Below, in pieces: positions 7,737-13,288 of a stretch of 13,288 bases of DNA; positions within the stretch are counted from its first letter, which is position 1, and every line of letters starts with the position of its first letter. The translations under genes and the position numbers were made by a program. The DNA comes from Chitinophagaceae bacterium. GTDB taxonomy: Bacteria; Bacteroidota; Bacteroidia; Chitinophagales; Chitinophagaceae. The stretch covers positions 1 to 13,288 of the forward strand of contig JADGPY010000261.1 of the NCBI GenBank assembly GCA_017882205.1, in the 5' to 3' direction. Under the pieces are notes generated by a model. The model made no database searches and was not told the origin of the DNA. It saw only the letters and a list, made by a program, of their open reading frames with translations.

Positions 7737-8426
7737 ATGTATGCAATCATCCTGGCAGGCGGATTGGGAACCAGGCTGCGTTCCGTTGTTAGTGATCTTC
7801 CAAAATGCATGGCACCTGTGAATGGAAAGCCATTCCTCGGTTTTGTTATAAACCATTTACAGGATCAAGGTATAACCGATTTTGTTTTTAGCGTTGGCTA
7901 TATACATGAAGCAATAGTTGACTTCATTAGAAAAGATTTTTCAAATGTATCTTACCAGTTTTCTATTGAAGATGAACCCCTCGGCACTGGTGGAGCAATA
8001 CGTCTTGCATGTGAAAAAACCAACCTAAAGACGGTTATAGTTTGTAATGGGGATACCTTATTTAAGGTCAATCTTAGTAAAGTAGTCAGTTTCCATGATA
8101 TGTGTGGAGCTGATTGCACTCTTGCCTTGAAGCGAATGGTACGGTTTGATCGATATGGTGTAGTTGATCTAAATCCGGATTATTCTATTAAAAGTTTTAA
8201 AGAAAAACAATGGTATGATGAGGGACTAATTAATGGGGGAGTTTATGCATTACATGCAGGTAAATTCCTTAATGAAAACTTACCACAGAAATTTTCCTTT
8301 GAAAAAGAGTACCTGGAAAAATACTTTGATAAAAGAAGAATGTACGGTGTTGTACAAAATGAATATTTCATCGACATCGGTATACCCGAAGATTATAAAC
8401 GTGCACAGACAGAGTTGGCGGGGTAA
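7737..8426 (+). CDS. hddC: D-glycero-alpha-D-manno-heptose 1-phosphate guanylyltransferase
   Basis: This 229-residue nucleotidyltransferase (NTP_transferase family) would join heptose 1-phosphate and GTP to make GDP-D-glycero-alpha-D-manno-heptose, the final pathway step. The N-terminal nucleotide-binding loop is LAGGLGTRLR (6-15), followed by the conserved LPKCMAPV (21-28, with K23). PLGTGGAIR (81-89) contacts base and sugar, NGDT (104-107) supplies the metal-binding D106, and FIDIGIPEDY lies near the C-terminus. A general mannose- or glucose-1-phosphate nucleotidyltransferase would look similar, but the short single-domain form and its position between gmhA and gmhB, with hddA close by, favour HddC. 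The usual neighbour for the ADP-heptose branch, the bifunctional HldE, is not seen. The gmhB start follows after 17 bases. Confidence 0.9.
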   Translation: MYAIILAGGLGTRLRSVVSDLPKCMAPVNGKPFLGFVINHLQDQGITDFVFSVGYIHEAIVDFIRKDFSNVSYQFSIEDEPLGTGGAIRLACEKTNLKTVIVCNGDTLFKVNLSKVVSFHDMCGADCTLALKRMVRFDRYGVVDLNPDYSIKSFKEKQWYDEGLINGGVYALHAGKFLNENLPQKFSFEKEYLEKYFDKRRMYGVVQNEYFIDIGIPEDYKRAQTELAG

Positions 8427-8443
8427 TTGATAAATTAAAAACA

Positions 8444-9001
8444 TTGAACATAGACAAATTAAAATCAATAGATCCATCCTGGACATTATTTCTTGATCGG
8501 GATGGAGTCATCAATGATGAGAAGTACAGGGACTATGTGAATACCTGGGAGGAGTTCAACATATATGAAGGAGTTTTGGAAGCTTTTAAGATCTTTTCTG
8601 AAAAATTTGCTTTGATCTTTATCATTACAAACCAAAGAGGAATAGCAAAGGGAATCACAAAGGCAGAAGATCTTTCAATCATTCATGAGAATCTTACCCA
8701 GGATATAATTGCTGCCGGCGGCAGAATTGACAGGATCTACTTTTGCACAGATATTGACGATCTAAGCCCTAACAGGAAACCAAATCCTGGCATGGCAGTA
8801 CAGGCAAAGAATGACTTTCCTTCCATAGATTTTTCAAAAAGTATCATGATCGGAAATACATTAAGCGACATGGGATTTGGTCGAAATGCAGGGGTTGCCA
8901 TCAACATTTTTTTGCCCACAACCTTACCAGATATTAAAGTTCCACATCCCCTTATAGACCTTGTATTTCCAAGCCTAAAAGCAGTTGCAGAGGCATTATA
9001 A
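8444..9001 (+). CDS. gmhB: HAD-IIIA phosphatase, D-glycero-D-manno-heptose 1,7-bisphosphate 7-phosphatase type
   Basis: A 185-residue HAD-superfamily hydrolase expected to remove the C7 phosphate from heptose 1,7-bisphosphate between the HddA and HddC steps. Motif I is LFLDRDGVIN (15-24, nucleophile D18, acid/base D20), motif II ITNQRGIAKG (61-70) and motif III RKPNPGM (111-117, K112). Motif IV reads IGNTLSDMGFGRNAG (136-150), with Asn at 138 where GmhB proteins usually have Asp; D142 is kept. The zinc loop of classic GmhB (Cys-x-His ... Cys-x-Cys) is missing: the region CTDIDDLSPNRKP (101-113) has a single cysteine. It is probably a zinc-free variant of the family, also seen in related histidinol-phosphatase-like proteins. 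No ATG precedes motif I, so the start is taken as the TTG at 8444, 17 bases after hddC. Function rests on context as much as sequence. Confidence 0.82.
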   Translation: MNIDKLKSIDPSWTLFLDRDGVINDEKYRDYVNTWEEFNIYEGVLEAFKIFSEKFALIFIITNQRGIAKGITKAEDLSIIHENLTQDIIAAGGRIDRIYFCTDIDDLSPNRKPNPGMAVQAKNDFPSIDFSKSIMIGNTLSDMGFGRNAGVAINIFLPTTLPDIKVPHPLIDLVFPSLKAVAEAL

Positions 9002-9016
9002 CTTCGTTAAAGTTTT
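9000..9016 (+). terminator. Very weak hairpin after gmhB
   Basis: AACTT (9000-9004) and AAGTT (9010-9014) can form a five-pair stem with a five-base loop, followed by only two more T. It begins inside the gmhB stop codon. A low-GC stem and short T run make it doubtful as a terminator, though it is the only structure I see at the end of this run. Confidence 0.2.
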
Positions 9017-9047
9017 AAATGTGACAATAATGTTTGGCAAATTTTGT

Positions 9048-9055
9048 TTCCTTTG
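9048..9055 (+). promoter_or_regulatory. Candidate -7 promoter element for the exported hypothetical protein
   Basis: TTCCTTTG followed by C is one base from TAnnTTTG and lies 15 bases before the ATG at 9071. A TTTG at 9033-9036 is too close to be a normal -33 box. The position supports translation from the ATG at 9071 rather than the TTG at 9044, which would lie upstream of the motif. Confidence 0.35.
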
Positions 9056-9070
9056 CCAAAAGCTATCTGG

Positions 9071-10108
9071 ATGCATAAGATCCTATCCTTCTCAATTTTA
9101 TTAGTATTTGTCACCACATGTTCAGCACAAAGGATCGCTTTAGCAGATACAAAAGTATTGCGAAAAAAAGAGGATTCACTTAAAGTGCTCTCTTTACAGA
9201 TCATACAAGGTAGAACATCAGCAGATCGATTTAAAGCAGATAGCTTATTCACTAAAATTTTTGTTCGCGCGCTAAAAGTCAACAATTCATTTAAATATCG
9301 CTTTGATTCATTATTCACGATATCAAAGATAGTCCCACCCGATAGCTCGTTTAAGATATTTACGTGGCAGATGGTGATAAATGACAATGTAATCCGACAA
9401 CACGGAGCTATACAAATGCGAACAATAGATGGTTCATTAAAACTTTTCCCACTGATTGATAAATCTGATGTTACAGAGAACATGGAAGATACGGTTGGCA
9501 ATAACTTTGGCTGGATAGGAGCAGTTTACTACAGGCTTGTGCAAAAAGAAGCCTTTAGTAAAAAGTATTATACCCTTCTCGGCTATGATGAGAATAATAT
9601 TCGGAGCAACAAAAAGGTAATTGAAGTACTTACATTTAATAATGGGGAGCCATTGTTTGGTGGCTCCTATTTTAGCTTTCCAGATAATTCATTAAACAAG
9701 AAATTCATAGCGAGATTCATTCTTGAATTTAAGAAGAACGCTAGTCCACGACTAACCTATGATGAAGACCAGGACATGATCATCTATGAGCACCTTATTT
9801 CGGAGACCGGTGAAATGGGGAAAAAATACACCTATATCCCCGATGGCGATTATGAGGGAATGAAATGGAAAAATGGGAAATGGGTACACATTGAAAAAGT
9901 TTTTACATTCAAATTAGAAGATGGACAGGCACCAGTCCCTAATCCTATCATCGATAACAAAGGAACCATTGATGAAACAAAATTGAAAGATAATGTGCCT
10001 GCAGATGCGGCTAATGATGAAGATGAAACAAAGCCACCCGTGAAAGAAAAGGTAACAAAAACGAAGATCACTCCTACAAAAGTTAAACCGAAATCAACGA
10101 TACATTAG
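9071..10108 (+). CDS. Exported protein of unknown function
   Basis: I do not recognise a named family. From the ATG at 9071 the protein has 345 residues and a clear signal peptide (MHKILSFSILLVFVTTCSAQ, 1-20), with likely cleavage after A19. The cysteine at 17 lacks a good lipobox, so a soluble periplasmic or secreted protein is more likely than a lipoprotein. The frame is open from a TTG at 9044, but that start would place nine residues before the signal peptide and lie upstream of the candidate promoter. The middle (about 75-285) is rich in aromatic and beta-prone stretches such as IGAVYYRLV, YYTLLGYDEN, LFGGSYFSFP and MKWKNGKWVHIEKV, suggesting a folded beta-rich domain. The C-terminal 60 residues are a low-complexity Asp/Glu then Lys/Thr/Pro tail (KEKVTKTKITPTKVKP). 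It stands alone on its strand, converging with the next gene, with stop codons 18 bases apart. Confidence 0.8.
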   Translation: MHKILSFSILLVFVTTCSAQRIALADTKVLRKKEDSLKVLSLQIIQGRTSADRFKADSLFTKIFVRALKVNNSFKYRFDSLFTISKIVPPDSSFKIFTWQMVINDNVIRQHGAIQMRTIDGSLKLFPLIDKSDVTENMEDTVGNNFGWIGAVYYRLVQKEAFSKKYYTLLGYDENNIRSNKKVIEVLTFNNGEPLFGGSYFSFPDNSLNKKFIARFILEFKKNASPRLTYDEDQDMIIYEHLISETGEMGKKYTYIPDGDYEGMKWKNGKWVHIEKVFTFKLEDGQAPVPNPIIDNKGTIDETKLKDNVPADAANDEDETKPPVKEKVTKTKITPTKVKPKSTIH

Positions 10109-10135
10109 AGTGAATAATTTTGGATATTACGACTC
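10108..10135. terminator. Possible bidirectional hairpin between convergent genes
   Basis: GAGT (10108-10111) plus TAAT (10115-10118) can pair with ATTA (10126-10129) plus ACTC (10132-10135). This gives eight pairs interrupted by a 3/2 internal loop, with a seven-base apical loop. The structure covers both stop codons of the convergent genes. There is no T run on either side, so it is only a possible shared terminator. Confidence 0.25.
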
Positions 10136-10525
10136 AATAAGGTAGGTCCCTAAATCTATCACTTCCCCCTCTCCCATCCTAAAATTTTCAACAGTTGCAA
10201 GATCTACCTCCTCCATGACCTTTGTTTTAAAGATCTGCTGCTGGTGCTTAAACACGACAAAATAAAAATCCGGCTTTTCTTCAAATTGAGCAGCACCGGA
10301 AAATGCCTCATGCGTGAACGTTATCTTTGCGTAGCCGTTTTTGTCAAGGGCGCTTTCACCCAGAAAATCATCACCAAAAACATCTGCATCATAAAGTCGG
10401 ACAATATATGCCTCTCCCGTTACAGGTTGGTCATGCCCTTTGCCTATAAAACGGGCAGTAACTTCAATATTCATATCGGAATCAAGAGAAAATTTATTCA
10501 TAGATGAACTTTTCAATTTAATCAT
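10127..10525 (-). CDS. Small hypothetical protein, transthyretin-like beta-sandwich suspected
   Basis: This is a 132-residue acidic protein without signal peptide or membrane segment. The segment GEAYIVRLYDADVFGDDFLGESALDKNGYAKITF (split here at residues 37-54 and 55-70) follows the pattern of transthyretin-like and related prealbumin-type beta sandwiches. That pattern is a strand with x-V-x-LYD-x-D, then a DD-x-L turn, then D-x-x-G-x-x-x-I. This is pattern resemblance, not a firm family assignment. The first ATG at 10525 overlaps the end of lepA by eight bases, pointing to translational coupling; ATGs at 10501 (M9) and 10474 (M18) are alternative starts without overlap. Being immediately downstream of lepA on the same strand, it is probably transcribed with it. 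No function can be assigned. Confidence 0.75.
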   Translation of the reverse strand: MIKLKSSSMNKFSLDSDMNIEVTARFIGKGHDQPVTGEAYIVRLYDADVFGDDFLGESALDKNGYAKITFTHEAFSGAAQFEEKPDFYFVVFKHQQQIFKTKVMEEVDLATVENFRMGEGEVIDLGTYLIES

Positions 10526-12308
10526 TCAATTTTAAAACTGCAAGGAACGCTTCCTGCGGTACTTCCACATTACCGATCTGCTTCATTCTTTTCTTACCCT
10601 CCTTTTGTTTCTCCAGAAGCTTGCGCTTACGGCTGATATCTCCACCATAGCATTTTGCGGTTACATCCTTGCGCATGGCACTGATGTTTTCACGGGCCAC
10701 TACCTTAGCTCCAATAGCAGCCTGGATGGCAATCTGAAATTGCTGGCGGGGAACAAGGTCCTTTAATTTTTCACAAAGCTTTTTACCAAATTCATGTGAC
10801 CTTACCCGATGAATCAACGCACTTAACGCGTCCACTTTTTCCCCATTCAATAATATATCCATTTTTACTATATCGCTATCGCGATACCCTATCGGATGGT
10901 AATCAAAAGAAGCATATCCTCTTGTAAGGCTTTTTAATTTATCATAAAAATCAAATACAATTTCTGTGAGAGGCATCTCAAAAGTTAGCTCAACACGCGT
11001 GGTTGTGAGGTATCCCTGGTGTATAAGAATTCCCCGCTTATTGATGCATAGGGTCATGATATTACCTATGTATTCAGGTTTTGAGATTACCTGTGCTTTT
11101 ATGAATGGCTCTTCAATACGGGCAATGCTGCTGGGTTCAGGCATTTGCGAAGGATTGTTTACTATGATCTTCTCACCGCGGGTATTATAGGCGATGAAGC
11201 TTACATTAGGAACAGTAGTAATAACTGTTTGATCAAATTCCCGCTCTAGCCTTTCCTGGATGATCTCCATATGCAGCATTCCTAAAAATCCGCAGCGGAA
11301 GCCAAAGCCAAGTGCCTGTGACGTTTCTAATTCAAAAGTTAGAGATGCATCATTTAACTGCAGTTTGTCCATACAATCCCTCAGTTCTTCAAAATCATCT
11401 GTATTAATCGGGAAGATGCCGGCAAAAACCATGGGCTTTACATCCTCAAATCCCCGGATAGCATCTTTACATGGATTTTGTACAGTGGTAAGTGTGTCCC
11501 CCACTTTAACTTCCTTAGCATTCTTGATCCCGGTAATTATGTAGCCAACATCCCCGGTCTTCACTTCCTTTTTAGGTTCAAGAGCTAATTTAAGTATGCC
11601 TACCTCATCCGCATCATATTCGCCATCGGAATTGACAAATTTTACTTTATCACCTTTCTTCAGGCTTCCATTCATGATCCTATAATAGACGATTATCCCA
11701 CGGAAAGAATTATATACGCTATCGAATATTAAAGCCTGCAAAGGCTGATTAGGATTACCTTTTGGTGGTGGAATTCGTTTAATGATAGCAGCAAGGATTT
11801 CTTCAATTCCGATTCCTGTCTTAGCGCTCGCCAATAAAATATCCTCCTCCCCACAGCCAATAAGTTCTGTGATCTGGTCAGTGACCTCCCCAATCATTGC
11901 TCCATCCATATCAATCTTGTTGATTATAGGGATGATCTCAAGATTATTATCAATCGCAAGATAAAGGTTGGAAATGGTCTGCGCCTGGATGCCCTGGGTT
12001 GCGTCGACTAAAAGTAATGCCCCTTCACAAGCGGCAAGCGCACGGCTGACCTCATAACTAAAATCAACGTGACCCGGTGTATCGATCAGGTTGAGAATAT
12101 ATTCTTCTCCATTCAATGTATAATTGATCTGTATAGCATGGCTTTTGATGGTAATACCCTTCTCTCTTTCAAGGTCCATATCATCCAATACCTGCGCGTG
12201 CATATCCCTGTCACTAATCGTATGAGTGAATTCAAGCAATCTATCCGCCAGCGTGCTTTTTCCATGATCAATATGTGCAATAATCGAGAAATTCCTTATG
12301 TTTTTCAT
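10518..12308 (-). CDS. lepA: Elongation factor 4 (LepA), ribosome back-translocating GTPase
   Basis: This 596-residue translational GTPase acts on the ribosome, where EF4 is implicated in back-translocation, recovery from stalling and 30S assembly. The G domain shows G1 AHIDHGKST (11-19), G2 EREKGITIKS (47-56), G3 DTPGH (76-80) and G4 NKID (130-133). The EF-G-like domains II and III follow, with the segment GFGFRCGFLGMLHMEIIQER characteristic of LepA. The LepA-specific C-terminal domain ends in KKRMKQIGNVEVPQEAFL. Full length for the family. The frame is open to an ATG at 12374, but the extra 22 residues would be encoded by the octamer repeats, and all LepA proteins begin near MKNIRNFSIIAHIDHGKS. 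The ATG at 12308 is therefore the start. A promoter-like element lies just eight bases upstream, implying a very short leader. Confidence 0.98.
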   Translation of the reverse strand: MKNIRNFSIIAHIDHGKSTLADRLLEFTHTISDRDMHAQVLDDMDLEREKGITIKSHAIQINYTLNGEEYILNLIDTPGHVDFSYEVSRALAACEGALLLVDATQGIQAQTISNLYLAIDNNLEIIPIINKIDMDGAMIGEVTDQITELIGCGEEDILLASAKTGIGIEEILAAIIKRIPPPKGNPNQPLQALIFDSVYNSFRGIIVYYRIMNGSLKKGDKVKFVNSDGEYDADEVGILKLALEPKKEVKTGDVGYIITGIKNAKEVKVGDTLTTVQNPCKDAIRGFEDVKPMVFAGIFPINTDDFEELRDCMDKLQLNDASLTFELETSQALGFGFRCGFLGMLHMEIIQERLEREFDQTVITTVPNVSFIAYNTRGEKIIVNNPSQMPEPSSIARIEEPFIKAQVISKPEYIGNIMTLCINKRGILIHQGYLTTTRVELTFEMPLTEIVFDFYDKLKSLTRGYASFDYHPIGYRDSDIVKMDILLNGEKVDALSALIHRVRSHEFGKKLCEKLKDLVPRQQFQIAIQAAIGAKVVARENISAMRKDVTAKCYGGDISRKRKLLEKQKEGKKRMKQIGNVEVPQEAFLAVLKLND

Positions 12309-12316
12309 AACGGCTG

Positions 12317-12324
12317 CGAAGATA
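12317..12324 (-). promoter_or_regulatory. Candidate -7 promoter element for lepA
   Basis: On the minus strand this reads TATCTTCG followed by C, identical to the element before the dihydroorotase-like gene. Only eight bases separate it from the lepA ATG at 12308, so transcription would begin within a few bases of the start codon, giving a nearly leaderless mRNA. No TTTG is found at the -33 distance; the octamer repeats lie there instead. Confidence 0.4.
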
Positions 12325-12334
12325 ACAAAAAAAC

Positions 12335-12379
12335 CACGGTGACACGGCGACACAGTGACACGGCTCATTAGCACAGTGA
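12335..12379. repeat. Short tandem octamer array (CACrGYGA) upstream of lepA
   Basis: Consecutive eight-base units CACGGTGA (12335-12342), CACGGCGA (12343-12350), CACAGTGA (12351-12358) and the degenerate CACGGCTC (12359-12366) are followed, after five bases, by another CACAGTGA (12372-12379). The array occupies the middle of the 108-base gap between lepA and the upstream glycosyltransferase gene and lies over the presumed upstream promoter region of lepA. It is GC-rich against AT-rich flanks and precedes a run of seven A (T on the lepA-coding strand). Confidence 0.75.
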
Positions 12380-12416
12380 CCTCAATTAAAGGATTAGCAA
12401 GTTGGGTGTTTCAACA

Positions 12417-13288
12417 TTATTGTTCCGGAACAACGTTTTTATATTTGCGTAGTAAGGAGCGTTTATAAAAGCCTTGCTTCCACTTTACTGGTAAAACTGC
12501 TTTGATGAGCAAAATGAAATACGGCTTGTTAAATCTGAAATTTTTTAGGACTTTCCCTATTAGGGTAAACGAAGTTTCCTGCATTACTTTTTTCGACAAA
12601 TAGTTGTCAATATTATTCCTCAGGGTAATTTCAGGATGCTTGTTCAGGTTTTTATTTGATTCAAACCAAGCCATTTTGGCTCTTATCATTTTTTCAGGAT
12701 CATGAGAAAATGCATTTGAATGTTGACGGTAAAAGAATAAGTGCCTGTTTATTCCTGCAATTTTATATTTCGAAACAATTCGCACCCACATATCACCGTC
12801 TTCAATCTCATAAGATTCATTCCATAGACCAACATCGTCGATTACGTGCTTTGTAATAAGACAACCTATACCGGAAATAAAATTCCTCTTTAATAACTCT
12901 TCTAACGCATTGGTATGAGGAAATGTAATTACATCAAAAGGTTCATATACGTCCAGGTCTTCATAATATTTATACCCCCCGCTATAAACCAACCCAACAT
13001 CGGGCTGCGCTCTAAAGACTTTCATCTTCTCCAAAATATTATCCTTATGAAGCCAATCGTCGGCAGATAGCGGACAGAAGTATTCTCCATTATATTTGCT
13101 GATTGCAAAATTATGATTAGCTGCTATCCCATAATTCTTATCACGTTTAAAGGCTGTAAATCGAATTCCTGAGCTTGCCAGGAGCTGGTTACCAATCGCG
13201 TAAGTGTTGTCATCAGAATTATTATCAACGTATATAACTTCTATAGCTGTATACGTTTGTGCAATGATAGAAAGTATCGCTTGACGAA
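12417..13288 (-). CDS. GT2 family glycosyltransferase, N-terminus cut by window edge
   Basis: About 289 C-terminal residues are visible. The reading frame continues without a stop to the window edge and beyond the internal ATG at 13034, which is not the start. The visible sequence begins RQAILSIIAQTYTAIEVIYV, the usual second helix and strand of a GT-A domain. It goes on with VDNNSDDN (nucleotide-binding acidic pair region), KNYGIAANHNFAISKYNGEY and the metal-binding LSADDWLHKDNIL, the DxD equivalent. IEDGDMWVRI (ED acid/base region) and LFFYRQHSNAFS then complete the catalytic fold. Only some 15-25 residues are missing. There is no strong transmembrane helix, so it is a soluble or peripheral inverting transferase acting in surface glycan assembly; donor and acceptor are unknown. 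It is on the same strand as lepA, 108 bases upstream, and probably belongs to a polysaccharide cluster outside the window. Confidence 0.9.
   Translation of the reverse strand, partial: RQAILSIIAQTYTAIEVIYVDNNSDDNTYAIGNQLLASSGIRFTAFKRDKNYGIAANHNFAISKYNGEYFCPLSADDWLHKDNILEKMKVFRAQPDVGLVYSGGYKYYEDLDVYEPFDVITFPHTNALEELLKRNFISGIGCLITKHVIDDVGLWNESYEIEDGDMWVRIVSKYKIAGINRHLFFYRQHSNAFSHDPEKMIRAKMAWFESNKNLNKHPEITLRNNIDNYLSKKVMQETSFTLIGKVLKNFRFNKPYFILLIKAVLPVKWKQGFYKRSLLRKYKNVVPEQ

Noticed and set aside
9044..9070. TTG start for the exported protein at 9044
   Set aside because: It would put nine residues before an otherwise normal signal peptide and would start upstream of the candidate -7 element.
12069..12371. 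Plus-strand open frame opposite the lepA start
   Set aside because: It is antisense to the LepA GTPase domain and runs through the octamer repeats; no independent support.
10518..12374. Longer LepA reading frame starting at the ATG at 12374
   Set aside because: The 22 extra residues are encoded by the octamer repeats and promoter region and are not part of any LepA; the conserved start is at 12308.
12420..12433. Perfect 14-base palindrome TTGTTCCGGAACAA at the end of the right-hand glycosyltransferase gene
   Set aside because: It covers the last codons (VPEQ), and about one such palindrome is expected by chance in a window of this size. The T run lies on the plus strand, where no gene reads through.
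1..13288. Defence system, CRISPR array, prophage or transposon
   Set aside because: No nuclease, integrase, transposase, phage gene, direct-repeat spacer array or target-site duplication was seen on either strand.

Overview
The window looks like a piece of a Bacteroidota chromosome, most likely from the order Chitinophagales. The DNA is AT-rich, start codons lack clear Shine-Dalgarno sequences, and four intergenic regions carry a TAnnTTTG-like -7 promoter element (here close to TAYCTTYGC). It also holds a DUF4199 membrane protein and a degenerate dihydroorotase, gene types I associate with this phylum. Coding density is high: every gap between genes is under about 110 bases, so there is no long empty stretch. 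I see no tRNA, rRNA, CRISPR array, insertion sequence or phage gene.

Left part (1-3842). An almost complete M13 (neprilysin/PepO-type) zinc metallopeptidase runs on the minus strand; only its last ~20 residues lie outside the window. It is divergent from a plus-strand run that starts with a dihydroorotase-like protein in which nearly every metal-binding and catalytic residue has been replaced. A four-helix DUF4199 membrane protein follows.

Central part (3842-9001). This is a sugar-nucleotide and glycan cluster. A membrane-anchored GT2 glycosyltransferase overlaps the DUF4199 gene by one base, and a GT4 glycosyltransferase follows. After them come all four steps for making GDP-D-glycero-alpha-D-manno-heptose from sedoheptulose 7-phosphate. 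By pathway order these are GmhA (isomerase), HddA (C1 kinase), GmhB (C7 phosphatase) and HddC (guanylyltransferase). By gene order they are hddA, a 94-base gap with a candidate promoter, then gmhA-hddC-gmhB. The pathway feeds an activated heptose into a cell-surface polysaccharide, O-antigen or protein glycan, and the two glycosyltransferases are natural candidates to build or attach that glycan.

Right part (9071-13288). An exported protein of unknown function (plus strand) converges on a small transthyretin-like beta-sandwich protein (minus strand). That small gene overlaps the end of lepA (elongation factor 4). Upstream of lepA is a short tandem array of CAC-rGYGA octamers between lepA and another minus-strand GT2 glycosyltransferase, whose 5' end is cut by the window edge.

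No wholly new multi-gene system is evident. The points most worth a second look are the catalytically dead dihydroorotase next to a membrane protein and a glycosyltransferase, the zinc-loop-less GmhB-type phosphatase, the octamer array in front of lepA, and the two proteins of unknown function.
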